Shown piece by piece: positions 46,834 to 58,800 of a DNA stretch of 64,000 nt. The notes under the pieces are model-generated. The model saw only the letters and a list, made by a program, of their open reading frames with translations, ran no database searches and was not told where the DNA came from. Origin of the DNA: Polytrichum commune (taxonomy: Eukaryota > Streptophyta > Polytrichopsida > Polytrichales > Polytrichaceae). The position numbers were made by a program, and so were the translations under genes. Position 1 is the first letter of the stretch. Each line of letters opens with the position of its first letter. Location of the stretch: the NCBI GenBank assembly GCA_950295325.1, contig OX485805.1:11224501-11288500 (forward strand), in the 5' to 3' direction.

Positions 46834-47540
46834 GGCCGGTTTACACTACGGTGGAGAAGGCCTCCGGTCGGTCAAGAATGCTTGGCCAAGACATGGTTAT
46901 ATGAGGCAAATGGTGGATGTGCCGGAGAAGAATTAAAGACAATAAAATATTTCTTAAGGAGTCTTGACCGGTTGAAGTCTAAACACCTAGAGGAGAAGTT
47001 TAGCGGAGAAGTCCACCAGAGAAGGTCACCGGTGAAGAGAAGTTCACCTAATGGTGAAGATTTTTTGTGATAAAAAACCATAATTCTCTACATTCACATT
47101 GTATCAAAAGATTTGAAGAATAATTGTGTTCATAAGAATTGTGTAATATAATGTTCAATTTTATTCAAAAGATAATGAAAATTGCCAAATTGCCAATTGT
47201 CAAGTTTGGCCCATGTAGGAAATAAATGTCTCCTTGAATGCTCAAGAATGAAGAGGGGAAAACCCATACACATTGGACAAAACACTACTCTTTGGTATTA
47301 TTTAAGACATGCTCTCCTCTTAATCATCCTCATCAATATCTCTCTTCTTATATTTGATCTTCAATCATGGATAATCGAAGAAGAGAGATTTTGTGCTCTC
47401 TTATGATCTTTATGGTTTTGAAGTATTTTATCGTTTCAACTATGGCGATAAAAAAAACCATCATGTATCACCATAATGCTCCAATTATGATGATGGCATA
47501 CTTTTTGTTTGGGAGCAAGTAGAGGGTGGTGTGGAAATTT
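46834..47540. mobile_element. PIF/Harbinger-like element, left part
   Basis: Begins GGGCCGGTTTACACTACGGT directly after TTA. The right terminus is missing: the interior ends in 'gggtggtgtgg' and is fused to host repeat 'aatttgaataccttagaggtg'. The TTA target and GGG…CCC ends fit PIF/Harbinger. It has no transposase. Confidence 0.8.
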
Positions 47541-47906
47541 GAATACCTTAGAGGTGTAAAGATTAAAACAAGCAACCCACGGAAGCACGTCCATCGATCG
47601 AATTTGCCCATATGACCTTAGGAATGTGCACAAGAATCGTCGCGTTACCTAGGTTCGATAATTGTGTGTCATAATGTGTGTGTTGCAAAATGCCATGCCC
47701 AATTGTTAGATATAGGGGGCAAAAATGAAGAGATGCCAAAGCTTAATACTATCCACTATAAGATTCGGTATGTTTGTTGGTTGGTGCCCAAGATGCTCAC
47801 ATTCATAATATATTGGATGTATGATTCATTTCATAAATAACCCACGTGGCATGTTCAAGTGGGTTGTATATAGGACATGCCCCCTATCAAGACCAAGCTA
47901 CTAATC

Positions 47907-47941
<35 letters not shown>

Positions 47942-49205
47942 GAGGACTCCTCTATGGATTTCACACACTGAGAATACCTTAGAGGTGTAATGATTAAAAC
48001 AAGCAACCCACGTAAGCATGTCCATTGCTCAAATTTGCTCATATGACCTTAGGAATGTGCACAAGAATCGTCGTGTTACCTAGGTCCGATAATTGTGTGT
48101 CATAATGTGTGTGTTGCAAAATGCCATGCCCAAATGTTAGATATAAAAATAAAGGTACACTTGGTCAATTGACTTTCATTTTTGTCACCTATATCATCAT
48201 GTGTAAATATAGATGTGAAGTTGAACATCAAATGAAGGCGTCCATAAGATCAATGATACGTTGGAATTAAACATGTATTTGTTTTGCCATAGGAGACGTG
48301 CCTTAGTGGGTTTCTAAGCTTAATAGAGTATCAATACAAATCAACTTGACTGGTATTGAGTGGTAATGACAGGTATACGAAGTAACAAATATCGATTGGA
48401 GTCAACCCCTTCACACGAGCTCCCAACACAACAAAAACATGACCACTTCCACAGTTTGACATAATTTTACGTTTTCTAATCATCTACAAATTGCATAGCT
48501 CATGTGTCGATGTGTAGATATCCATGTTGGCTTGATGTTTACAGTTAGTTTGATTATGGATGAATGAATTAGGTGGAGTTAGTGTAGGGAAAAAAACATC
48601 CATCAACCAGAAATGGATTGATTGCGAAGTTAGGGATTCACTAGAAACCTCTAAGAAACAAATTTTGACTAAACCTTCCTTATTAGTTGGGATTTAGGTC
48701 AAAGAGCATGACACGTCCATCGCTCGAATTTGCCCATATGACCTTAGGAATGTGCATAAGAATTGTCGCGTTACCTAGGTTCGATAATTGTGTGTCATAA
48801 TGTGTGTGTTGGAAAATGCCATGCCCAAATGTTAGATATAGTGGGCAAAAATGAACCCATGCCAAAGCTTAATACTATCCACTATAACATTGGGTATGTT
48901 TGGTGGTTGGTGCCCAAGATGCTCACTTCATAATATATTGGATGTATGATTCATTTCATAAATAACCCACGTGGCATGTTCATGTGGGGTGTATATAGGA
49001 CATGCCCCCTATCAAGACCAAGCTACTGTTCATATATATATATGTACGGAGGACTCCTGTATGGAATTCACACACTTAGAATACCTTAGAGGTGTAATGA
49101 TTAAAACAAGCAACCCACGTAAGCACGTCCATCGCTCGAATTTGCCCATATGACCTTAGGAATGTGCACAAGAATCGTCGCGTTACCTAGGTTCGATAAT
49201 TGTGT

Positions 49206-50560
49206 GTTATGAAGATATTTGTGAAATAGATCCTAAACTAAGTAGTTGAATTAAGCCAACACCTATGTTACTTTTCTGCAATAAAACACTATCTATATTT
49301 ATAATTGAAGTATTTGAAAGGATCATTGATGTTAGTGCACCAAAATTTTTGGAGTAATATACATATTTTAAAGCTCTAGTTGAGTCCTATTTTGGAGAAA
49401 ATTCAACAATTATGGAATTAGATTCTACAAACTTTAGATTATGCTTTTATGGATGTAATTCATGTAGTTTACACAATTATTAATATAATAACATGACCAA
49501 CCTTATAAGTAGCCGTAATATGATTCATTGTTATTGTTGTAAAGTATTCAAGTAGGATACCTGTGGCTACTTGCCCCTCTAAATTGACAAGGTCCAATGT
49601 TTGTTCACTTTAGTATGGTTTGCATATGTTGATTAAAAACCACGAGTCCGTGTCTAGTCCAAATAAACCTTAATTGAGTATACACCAATCATGCTAAATT
49701 TAAACCCCATGAGTTGCGTGTGAGATGGGTTTTTTGTAGGGGAGATGGAATGGGGTGAAACCCACTAACCTAACTCCCCACTATTGCAATAGTAAGAGGT
49801 AGTTAGAATAATCATTATCACATCTTTCCACATTATGGTGAAGTCATTCATGAGGTGCGAAGAAGTTATGCTATAGTTCACTTGACAAGCTTAAGGCTTA
49901 AAAGGAAACGGCTATAGCTTACATGTCAACCTCACCTTGGAGATTCCAACCCATAGCTTTAATAGTGTCAATGCACTCTACCTTGGCACCACTCTTGCAA
50001 TTTGGAGTCAACGGAGCACCTATCCATAGCTTTTTGATATGTAAGGGTGAACAACTTGGATGTTGACCAAGTATCTTTATTTGTAAGTGTGTACATAAAC
50101 GTTCCGAATTTCATATCATTCCATTGCAGTATGTTTTGAACTTAGAATGTTATCTATATTCTGAACACGAGGTCCAATCCCATCCCTTTCCACAACCCTT
50201 TCCTCTCGTGATTTTTCCTTACGTAGACCCCTAGACACTTAAATTGAGATACTTCAATTAATATCATTGTTGTGCTCATTATGAGTGTGGATAGATTAGT
50301 ATATCTTAAGCACACAATCCAACCTCTTTTAAAAAATGTCACATGGCTAATAATCTCAACATCGCACAAGTGTCACATCGCATGCCATGTTACAATACAA
50401 TCGATATTGAATGTAATGTCTTGAACACTAAAACTAAACCTAAGCTCGAACATTGGGAAGGAAGTTGCAATGATTATTAATGAAGTGAGATTATAGGCCA
50501 TCATAATTTATAACGTGTAGGCTTCACGTGTGAATGTACAATCGCCGTCTCCGTTGCGTC
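49206..50560. other. Intergenic, no feature recognised
   Basis: AT-rich sequence between the repeat mosaic and the pyrimidine-rich leader of the next gene. No convincing ORF, inverted repeat or palindrome copy was seen. Confidence 0.4.
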
Positions 50561-50589
50561 CCTTCGACTCCCAACCGTCCCTTCGAGGT

Positions 50590-51074
50590 GAATGGACATA
50601 ATGTCCATTCTCCCCCTCCAACCGTTTCCCTCCCTCTCTCTCTCTCTCCACCCTCTCTCTCTCCACCCTATGGAATTCTCACATCCTCCCTCCCTCCCTC
50701 CCTCCCGGCTCCCGATTCGAACGGGTTGGAGGAAACCTCTCTTTCTCTCCCTCGCTCGCGCTCCCTCCTCCCTCCCCTCTCTCTCCCTGGCGCTTTCCAC
50801 CATCGCCGCCTCCTCCATAGCTGATTCCCTCTCTCCTCACTCACTCCCTTGTCACTCCCTTGTCACTACTCCCAGAATTCTCCGCCTCCTCCTCCGCACC
50901 TATTGAACTCTTCGCACTCACACCTCCTGACTCCTTGGAGTCGCACCTCTTCACTCCAAGGAGTCGCACCTCCTCACCTCCGCAACTTCTCAACTCCTTT
51001 CCTCCCTCACTCCACTCTCTCCCTCACTCCACATACTCCACTCTCCACTCTACACTCTGCACTCTTAAAGCATT
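50590..51074 (+). promoter_or_regulatory. Pyrimidine-rich leader of the ParB/FCP1-like gene
   Basis: Dense CT/CCCT/CTCC tracts typical of a plant promoter-proximal 5' UTR. The stretch ends at a good donor (GCATTG|GTAAGT, 51075). A matching acceptor (TGTGTAG, 51851) precedes the first candidate start codon. ORFs on both strands here are low-complexity and not supported. Confidence 0.45.
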
Positions 51075-51089
51075 GGTAAGTCCCCCACT

Positions 51090-51275
51090 CAATGTCCAGA
51101 ATTCAATTTTTCATTTAAATGAGGTGCTTTTAGGTTGCATGTGATGCTCTTGAATGTCCAGAATTCAATTTTTTATTTAAATGAGGTGCTTTTGTGTTGC
51201 ATGTGATGCTCTTGAATGTCCAGAATTCAATTTTTTATTTAAATGAGGTGCTTTTGTGTTGCATGTGATGCTCTT
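51090..51275 (+). repeat. Three tandem copies of a ~62-bp repeat
   Basis: Unit: 'aatgtccagaattcaatt', 'tttaaatgaggtgctttt', 'gttgcatgtgatgctctt'. Copies begin near 51092, 51155 and 51217; the last two are almost identical. They lie in the putative 5' UTR intron. Confidence 0.9.
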
Positions 51276-51539
51276 GTGATTGTTTGTGCTATTTGGGATG
51301 TTTGTGCTATTTGGGATGTTTGTGCTCTTTGGGTTGTTTTCTGGGTTGATTGCATGAAGATTGAGAGGATTGTGCAATGAAATTGCTTACTTGCTTGTGA
51401 ATGGCATGTTTCTTGATGAAACAATCTTAGATGCTGAAATTTTAGGGCTGAATTGATAGAATACCCTGAATGTGGCAAGCAATGGACATGATTCAAGTGC
51501 ATCAATGTCTGAAATGCATAATTTGCAACAATGTGGCAA

Positions 51540-51740
51540 GATGTGGACTACATCAATGTATGAATTGCCTCAATGATGAATTGCTTCAACATTTAAATTT
51601 ATTCAATGTTTGAATCGCCTCAATGATAGAATTGCTTCAAGAACATATAATTTGCTTCAATGATTGAATTGTTTCAATGATTGAATTGCTTCAAAGAGAA
51701 TTGCTTCAAAGAGAGAATTGCCACAATATTTGCATTGCTT
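51540..51740 (+). repeat. Degenerate 'ATTGCTTCAATG' repeats
   Basis: About a dozen short degenerate units of the type (a)attgcttcaatgattg / tcaaagagaattgc, spaced 15–30 bp, in the same intron. Confidence 0.6.
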
Positions 51741-51882
51741 GAGTGTTTGAATGTTACAATTGCTGAAATGTAGAACATCTTGTTGGTGATTGATACCCAC
51801 AATATGTGAGCATGAATGTCTGACCTAATGGTGCATATTCTTTTTGTGTAGGCACAGAAATTGAGATTGAAACACAATTGCA

Positions 51883-51904
51883 ATGAGTCGACCCAAGAAA
51901 ACTG
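51883..51904 (+). CDS. Alternative first coding exon (MSRPKKT)
   Basis: Within the exon 51852–51904: acceptor TGTGTAG, start ATG at 51883, donor ACTG|GTGAGT. It ends with one base of the next codon, so it can join the exon at 53015 in phase (codon G+TG), skipping the palindrome-rich intron and the exon at 52887. Splicing through the 52887 exon instead would put a stop in frame soon afterwards. It is therefore an alternative to the H3-like start, not additional to it. Confidence 0.4.
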
Positions 51905-51981
51905 GTGAGTTTGTATTCTTCATCTTCATATGTAGAGATTATAGTGTGAAAAGGGTTTTTTTGAAGACCCTTGAATCTCAT

Positions 51982-52722
51982 GTCCCACGGGCGAACGCCC
52001 GTGAGACATGGAAGTAGCCAAATATGCAAGGGGCTCACGGGCGAACACCCGTGGGCTCCAAACTTATTGAAGTGATTTGTGAACTTTTGGCCCACGGGCG
52101 AACGCCCGTGGGCCAAAGTGATGATACGTATTCTAAGGGGGTGCCCCACGGGCGTTCGCCCGTGGGCTCCAAACATTATATTGTGTTTCGAGAATGTATG
52201 GCCCACGGGCGAACGCCCGTGGGAAAAAACACTACAAACACTACAAACACTACAAACACTACAAGGCGAATAGCCCACGGGCGTTCGCCCGTGGGATCCA
52301 AACACATTCTAGTGGTTGTGGAGTTTTGGCCCACGGGCGAACGCCCGTGGGAAAATACAGTACAAACACTACAATGGCGTTAGCCCACGGGCGTTCGCCC
52401 GTGGGCTCCAAACACATTGCAGTGTTTTTGGACTTTTGGCCCACGGGCGAACGCCCGTGGGAAAATACACTACAAACATTACAATGGCGTTCGCCCGTGG
52501 GCTCCAAACACATTGCAGTGTTTTTGGACTTTTGGCCCACGGGCGAACACCCGTGGGAAAATACACTACAAACACTACAATGTGGTTAGCCCACGGGCGT
52601 TCGCCCGTGGGCTCCAAACACATTGCAGTGTTTTTGGACAATTGGCCCACGGGCGAACGCCCGTGGGAAAATACACTACAAACACTACAATGTGGTTAGC
52701 CCACGGGCGTTCGCCCGTGGGC
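51982..52722. repeat. Array of ~14 GC-rich palindromes with alternating centres
   Basis: Palindromes (arm CCCACGGGCG, centre AA or TT) near 51982, 52035, 52091, 52144, 52201, 52274, 52330, 52384, 52439, 52485 (half copy), 52534, 52591, 52645 and 52699. From 52091 on, AA- and TT-centred copies alternate, separated by two conserved spacers: one like 'ctccaaacacattgcagtgtttttgg', the other like 'aaaatacactacaaacactac'. The compound unit is about 110 bp. The array lies in the intron between the two alternative first coding exons. Confidence 0.95.
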
Positions 52723-52886
52723 TCCAAACACATACTGTATGTGTATGTTCCACCTATTTGTCTATGTCTCCACATACGACCTATCTCGCTATTATCTCGT
52801 TGAAGTAAGTCCACATAGTCAATGAATTGTAATAGAGAGTGGGTGTTTCATTCAGGTACATAGACAGATCAAGTATATAGGGAGAA

Positions 52887-55800
52887 ATGGCAAGAACCAA
52901 GCAAACAGCTCGTAAAGGTAGAAATACGCATCCCACGAAATACCATGTAATTACTTTATTAATGTTCGAAAACATGGTCCTCTGAATACTAACATGCGTA
53001 TTTCTTGTGGACAGTGCCTGGAGGATTGTCGAGAGCTGTGAATTATGACATCGACGTCCTGCAGGAGGATGTCAAATGGTTCATGCAGTACAGTGGCTAC
53101 GGTGAGACAACGGTGTTGTCTCTATACACGAAGTCCGCATCGAACCCAACATGGAGGAAGATGATGAAAGTAAAGCAAGTGCTCGATGTTCAAGCGGATG
53201 GAAGCCGTCTTCTTATTATGTGCAAGTCTGCAGAGAGGAAGAAGGATTTCAAAGTAGCAGGATACGTAGAATCTTTTGGATATGAGGAGTATAACGAAGA
53301 GCTAAACACGGAGGGCGAGAATATACGGTTGTTGAATACCGAGTTTTTGACGTACTGCATCATCTACACGGAAACACATCGGCACACTAAGACGCCGCAA
53401 GAGAGAGTGGTCATGTTGGAGGGAGACTACAAAGCTGCTCTTCAACGTGTGAAGATCATAGTGGATGAAGCAAAGGAAACACGACAGGAAGTACTATCAA
53501 GGAAGAAGCAAATCCGTGAGGGGAAGAGGAGGGCTGGTGAAGGTGCCCGTGAGGAGCCATCCAGGAAGAAGGCAAGAAGGGAACCAGATTTGCAAATGAA
53601 TGTACCAGATGATCCCAAGGAGGATGTCATTCCGGAGAAGGGGAGGAAGAAGACAACGGAGGAAGAAAGTCCATTTCTGGAGTTGGAGAAGATTCCTAAG
53701 AAGTCCAAGAGTGGGCCCCCAGACAAATCCGTCGGGGACAGGCTAATGGATATGGAGCTGTTCAAGAATAAGTACAATAGGGTGTGGATTTTTGGAAAAG
53801 GAGTCTCTGGATTTGTGAGCATATTCAACATAGAGCGTGGAGATGCAGGTTATAATTGTAGGCCGATATCGGAGGCACACTTGAAGGAAATGAAGACATG
53901 GTTGTTTAACTATGCATTCATACCAAAGAACTACCCAAACTTCCTCACAATTGTTCCTGCAGATAGAAGGCGCAAGCCCATCAGCTTTGACGAAATTCGA
54001 GACAGTTCCTTTCACGTTGTGAATGGACAACACACGTTGGCTGCATGCTTAGAGTACGTTAATGATCCGAGCAGCACAGATGAAGTGAAAGAATTCTTCT
54101 CCAAGTGGCCATGCAATGTCGTGTGGGCCCCCGAGGGCGATGATGACCCGTTGTTCCACCTCTCTGGCGTTCTCAACCTGGATAGTGAATATAGAAAGCA
54201 CTTTCCATCATGGGTTGAGTGTATACAGCACGCTAGGAAGACATGGATAAGACGAGGAAGGCCAGCTCGAACTGTGCGAGCCACTGCAAGCAACTCTGAA
54301 GCCTTCAAGAATTGGAAGGTATCTTCCCATACTTTAATTTTAAATTCAATATTATGCTTGCAACAGGAAGCTTGAGAGTGGCTCCCCCACGGGCGTTCGC
54401 CCGTGGGGGAGTCGCCGTTCTCATGTGTCTAAATTCTACAAATCGAAGTGGATATGTTATTGACATGCATATGTTATGGATATGTGGATACCTGATTGTT
54501 CTCATTCAAATGTATAATGTCTATTTGCAGGACTTCTTGACTTGCCTATTGTGGACCTTCCGTGTGGAAAAAAAGTCCAATTTGATAATGGAGCACGTGT
54601 TCCCGGCGCTGCATGATGCGCTATGGGCCAAGTGGGAGCGGATATTTTTGGAGTTCGAGAGGGGTGAGTATATAGACAAGACCACCCTCGGACTCGTCAA
54701 GGACAAGAAGGGGTATAAGCCAAAGAGCGTTGTGAAGAACGATTTGAAGCACGCTCGCGGCTTGACAGAGGAAGAGCTTGATATGGCGGCAGATCAGTGC
54801 CTGGTCATACAAGAAGGTGACAAGTACCCTAGGCACACGTTGAAAACTATTGGGGATTGGGCGCTGAATAGGAAAAAGAAAAATGAGACATACATTGCAA
54901 TGGCAGAGTGTCTCAACCCTATCCCTCGTTTTCTTGTTCAACAAGACCAGAAGAGGACCATTGACCGGGAGGAATGGAAAGCGTGGAAGGAGAGGAACAA
55001 TTTCGGCCGATTACAAAGAGAACGGCTTCTGGATTTGTTGGGAGTCGATTACCTTGCTGCCGCATTGAATCCAGCGAAGAAAAAAGTGCCTGTTCCTGCA
55101 CGGTTCAAGGAGGGAGTCAACAATATCCTAGTCACTACCATCAGTGACGTATCTGAAGAGCATGTTTTGTTGACCATAGACAACGACTACCATTGTAGTG
55201 GAGGTGGTGAAAATTTGGGCCCAATTACTCATGCTCTTTTGGACACAAGGTTTCTTCCCAGACGCCAGGCGGGAGTCGATAGTCCCGTGCACATCAAAGA
55301 AGTGATTGAAGGCACGCTCCGAGGTATTCGTCAGGATATGCCTGGTATTTTAGAAGCCCCTCAATTGTGGACAGTGGTTTCTGAGTGTCCAGATCGACAC
55401 TTCGTCCACACTCTTTTGAAGACATTCCTCCCCTCCAATGTCAGATTTTGCGAAGCCTTCTACCATGGTTGCAACGAGGAAAAGATTGCATCACGTGACA
55501 ACTTCTTCGAGGAGAGTGTTCTCAGGGTCACGACTTGCATTTTTCCCAACAAAGGTGAGTCTACCTCAGAGGTTGCTGTGCGGATTTGCGGTGGTCGGAA
55601 GATGTTGAATATGCATGACCCGAAGCGATATAGGAGATATTCAGTGAAGAGGGCGTATGTCAATGAGGGGTCAAGGAGCATTTTCAATGGTGAGTTGAGG
55701 ATGCAGACGTACATTGACATCATCAAACCTTCATGTCTGGAGGGGACATTTTTCTTAAATATTTGTGGAAGAAACAAGGCCCATATTGTGGCACATGTAA

Positions 55801-58800
55801 GTACTATCCAACAATTTCCCCATTCTTTTTTTTTCTTTTTTTTAATGCCTTTTCAACATGCATGTGGACACCTCATTCATAGATTGCTCGTATTCTACTT
55901 GCAGGCTCTGGGTATGAAGGTTGTGAACATTGTGCCTGTGGATGTTGCCGGTCAAGCGAGGGCAAAGATGTTTGCAGCAGTTGACTGGAGCCTGCAGAGG
56001 TGGAATGAAGAAGGGCGGGAATCGGATGACAATACCGACGAGGGGGATGGTGACAACGAAGTGGACCTTCCTGGAATAGGCACCTATGAGGAAGAGGAGG
56101 AGGAAGTCGACGACGATGACGAGGACGTCGGGGATCTTGGAGAAGAGGACGCCGAGGAGGATGTTGACGCCATCCATTCGCCACAGCATGACGGCCTACA
56201 TGAGCTAGGGGAGTCATTTGAGGAGGTGGAGGAAGTTGATGATACCCCTCACGGGCGATCGCCCGTGGGGGATGTGCAAGCGTTGGGGGAAGAGACACCC
56301 CCCCACGGGCGATTTCCCGTGAGTCATCTACATGACTTGGGGGAACAGGCAACCCCCCACGGGCGATCGCCCGTGGGACATGTACATGATTTGGGGGAGG
56401 AGCCAACCCCCCACGGGCGATCGCCTGTGAGACTTGGAGACGGACATGGGGGAGAGAGCCTCCCCCTTCCTGTAGCATCATTTACCTCTGGTGTCCCACT
56501 TACCCCGGGGCGCGGGTTTCGTCACGATGATATCACACGTACAAGTTCAGAGCAAGAATATCATGAAGAGGAACAACGGCCAGGGGTGGGGCAGGAGTCG
56601 GCGGAAGATGTCCCGCAAGAGGGTATGCCTTCAATAAGGTTTTCCTCAAAACCAACTTCACGAAAGAAAGTGAAGGCTACCCGAAAGGGAAGAAAATCCC
56701 TACGCCCTCCTAAGGTTGGAGAGGGTTCTCGGTCGTTGGAGGATAGCGCGCCAACTAGTCAGGATAATGACGGTGACGTGGGCGAAGTTCTTCGACATGA
56801 GGATGACAATGTAGGAGACATCCCGCCTATCGATACTCAATCGCAAAATGTGGAGCCTCTTCCTGCAGGGGTGCAGAGGTCGGATTTGCGAGTGGAGTTG
56901 AACGTTTCCTCACCTGTGGAGGAGGTTGCTGCTGCCGTTATGGAGGTCCTTGGACAAGGGCGGCCAACTATTGAACCGACGCCACCTATGGTGGAGGAAG
57001 AGCGTGAAGCCGCGTCACCGTCGAAGGAAGATGAGGTCATCATTCGAACAGAGGTCATTTGTCTAGACAGTGATGACGATGTTCCGGAGAGACGCGTGGA
57101 GTTGGATGTCAGGGTTAAGGTGAAAGACCGCGTTCCACATCGGGTTCGTGGAACGTTTGCCGACTACATGACAGATGATTCGGAAGACGAGGACTACGGC
57201 AAACCTGAATACAACAGGGTGAAGCTAAACTTCGTCGATGATCCGCACCCGGTTTTTGCTGGAAGACCTCCACCGGCATTAGGAGACAAAGAAGAGGGCA
57301 AACAACCCGACGAGAAGGACAAGGTCCATTTTGCTCCATTCGTGGACAAATACTTGTCGGATGTTCCGGAGAATGTGCGGTTGAACTTGGCGCACTTGTA
57401 CAAGTCATATGACTACCACAAGATGTTTGCGTACCTATCTACTCCAGCATTTTGTGAAGCAGTGAAGGTGAAGCATATTCTTCATGCCGCTTCGTTGCAG
57501 AAAATGCGCAAGAGATGGAAAGCCTTCGAAGCTCCACGGGAACGTAGTGGACGAGATCAGTATCCCGGATCGACGGCTGCGCAAGCACAGAGTGTTGTGG
57601 ACTCCACGGTGGAGATAATTGATGTCAGTGGTGTACAGGAATCTCCGAGCCGTGATGTGCATGTTGGAGCTGCTGAGTCCTCCAGCCCTCACGGGATTCC
57701 ACCGAGCTCTCCTCCCCGCGTCGAGCAGGCCTCAAATATCCCCGTCACTCAAGCTCAAGGTAAGATATGTTTATGTAGTACTGGTGTTGTTTTTCCCACG
57801 GGCGAACGCCCGTGGGGCACTAGTCATGCTTTACATGTTTTTGTCATTTCTTCCATTTCTTAAATGACTAGCATAATTTCCTCCCCCATCTGTCCCACGG
57901 GCGAACGCCCGTGGGAGAGGTTTCCTTCGTCACGTTAACTGAACACACTGTGTGGATGTGTTAACAGGTCAATTGACAGAGGAGCAATTGCCTCCTACGG
58001 TACGATACTCTGTCCAATCTAATTGATTGTGTCGGCAAGTTTCCTTATACCAATTTGTATTAATCATTTCTTCCCATACTATTGTAACCATAATGATGAA
58101 TAAACCTTAGAATGACCCTCAATTTTGTCATCGCCAGATCCTCACCTCTCCAAGTACAGTTGTTCATCGGAGAGAGAAGATATGGTTAGTGCTGGATGTG
58201 AACGGGATTCTTGTGAGGTCAGCAAAGTGCGACAATGTTAACACGAGGAAGGCTCTTGAGTCGCAACATAGCCCCTTGATAACTGGGGAGGTGGCTCCAC
58301 TATTTCTCCCATATAGTGCCATCATACCTAGGAAAGGATTGGGACGCTTTCTCCGGTTTGTGCTGTCCAATTTCCATGTTGTCGTGTGGTCGTCGAAGCT
58401 TCTGAAGAATCTCAAGCCACTTGTCCAACACTTCTTCAAAGGTTTTAGGCAGCCTGAGTTTGTGTTTGGGCAAGAGATGTGTCACATTCTGGGCGATGAG
58501 AAGGGACAAAATCTACCTAGTCCTGTGAATGCTGATTCGAGTTTCTTTTTGAAGGACATGTGCTCATTTTTTGAGTGGAGCCGGTTGCATCCAGTGCCAC
58601 ATTCGAAGCAGCCCACTCATAGAACAACATTACTTGTTGATGACTCCCCTTTCAAATGCATTGCGAACCCTCCAGGGAGCTATATTAATCCCCCAACATT
58701 TTTTGCGAACCAGAGCTTGGATACTCTACATAATTACCTCCAGAACCTCTTGAATTCTCAACAATTTGTACCAGATTTTGTGGGGAGCAACCCTTATCCA

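Larger units (their letters stand above)
40440..49205. mobile_element. Mosaic of duplicated repeat units
   Basis: A unit of about 400–550 bp recurs roughly nine times. Its landmarks, in order: 'gccaaagcttaatactatcc', 'gggtatgtttgg', 'aatatattggatgtatgatt', 'aaataacccacgtg', 'ggtgtatataggacatg', 'aagaccaagctactg', a (TA)n tract, 'ggaattcacacacttagaat', 'aaacaagcaacccacg', 'tttgcccatatgacc', 'acctaggttcgataattgtg'. Forward copies lie near 42355, 43110, 43430, 43860, 44270, 45490, 46660, 47740 and 48860; an inverted copy is at 40925–41290. A second block ('gaaggcggccataagatcaatgat … gtgggtttctaagcttaatag') is at 46025–46250, 48145–48350 and, inverted, 40640–40870. No transposase ORF is present. 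The ORFs of about 60 codons shared by the units start at GTG rather than ATG. Confidence 0.8.

Noticed and set aside
40969-49153. A recurring ORF of about 60 codons (A-C-S-C-G-V-Y-I-G-H) found in at least six repeat copies
   Set aside because: It looks conserved, but it begins at GTG rather than ATG, runs through an AT microsatellite and is explained by the nucleotide similarity of the repeat unit.
50501-51144. Several ORFs rich in Ser/Leu/Pro or Arg/Glu
   Set aside because: They come from CT-rich leader sequence and overlap on both strands.
52024-52814. Overlapping ORFs across the second palindrome array
   Set aside because: Same reason: low-complexity translations of repeats in all frames, lying in an intron of a phase-consistent gene model.
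56251-56268. GCGATCGC core of the palindrome as the cyanobacterial HIP1 octamer (possible cyanobacterial origin)
   Set aside because: The match is confined to AT-centred copies and follows from the palindrome itself. The surrounding genes are spliced and eukaryotic.
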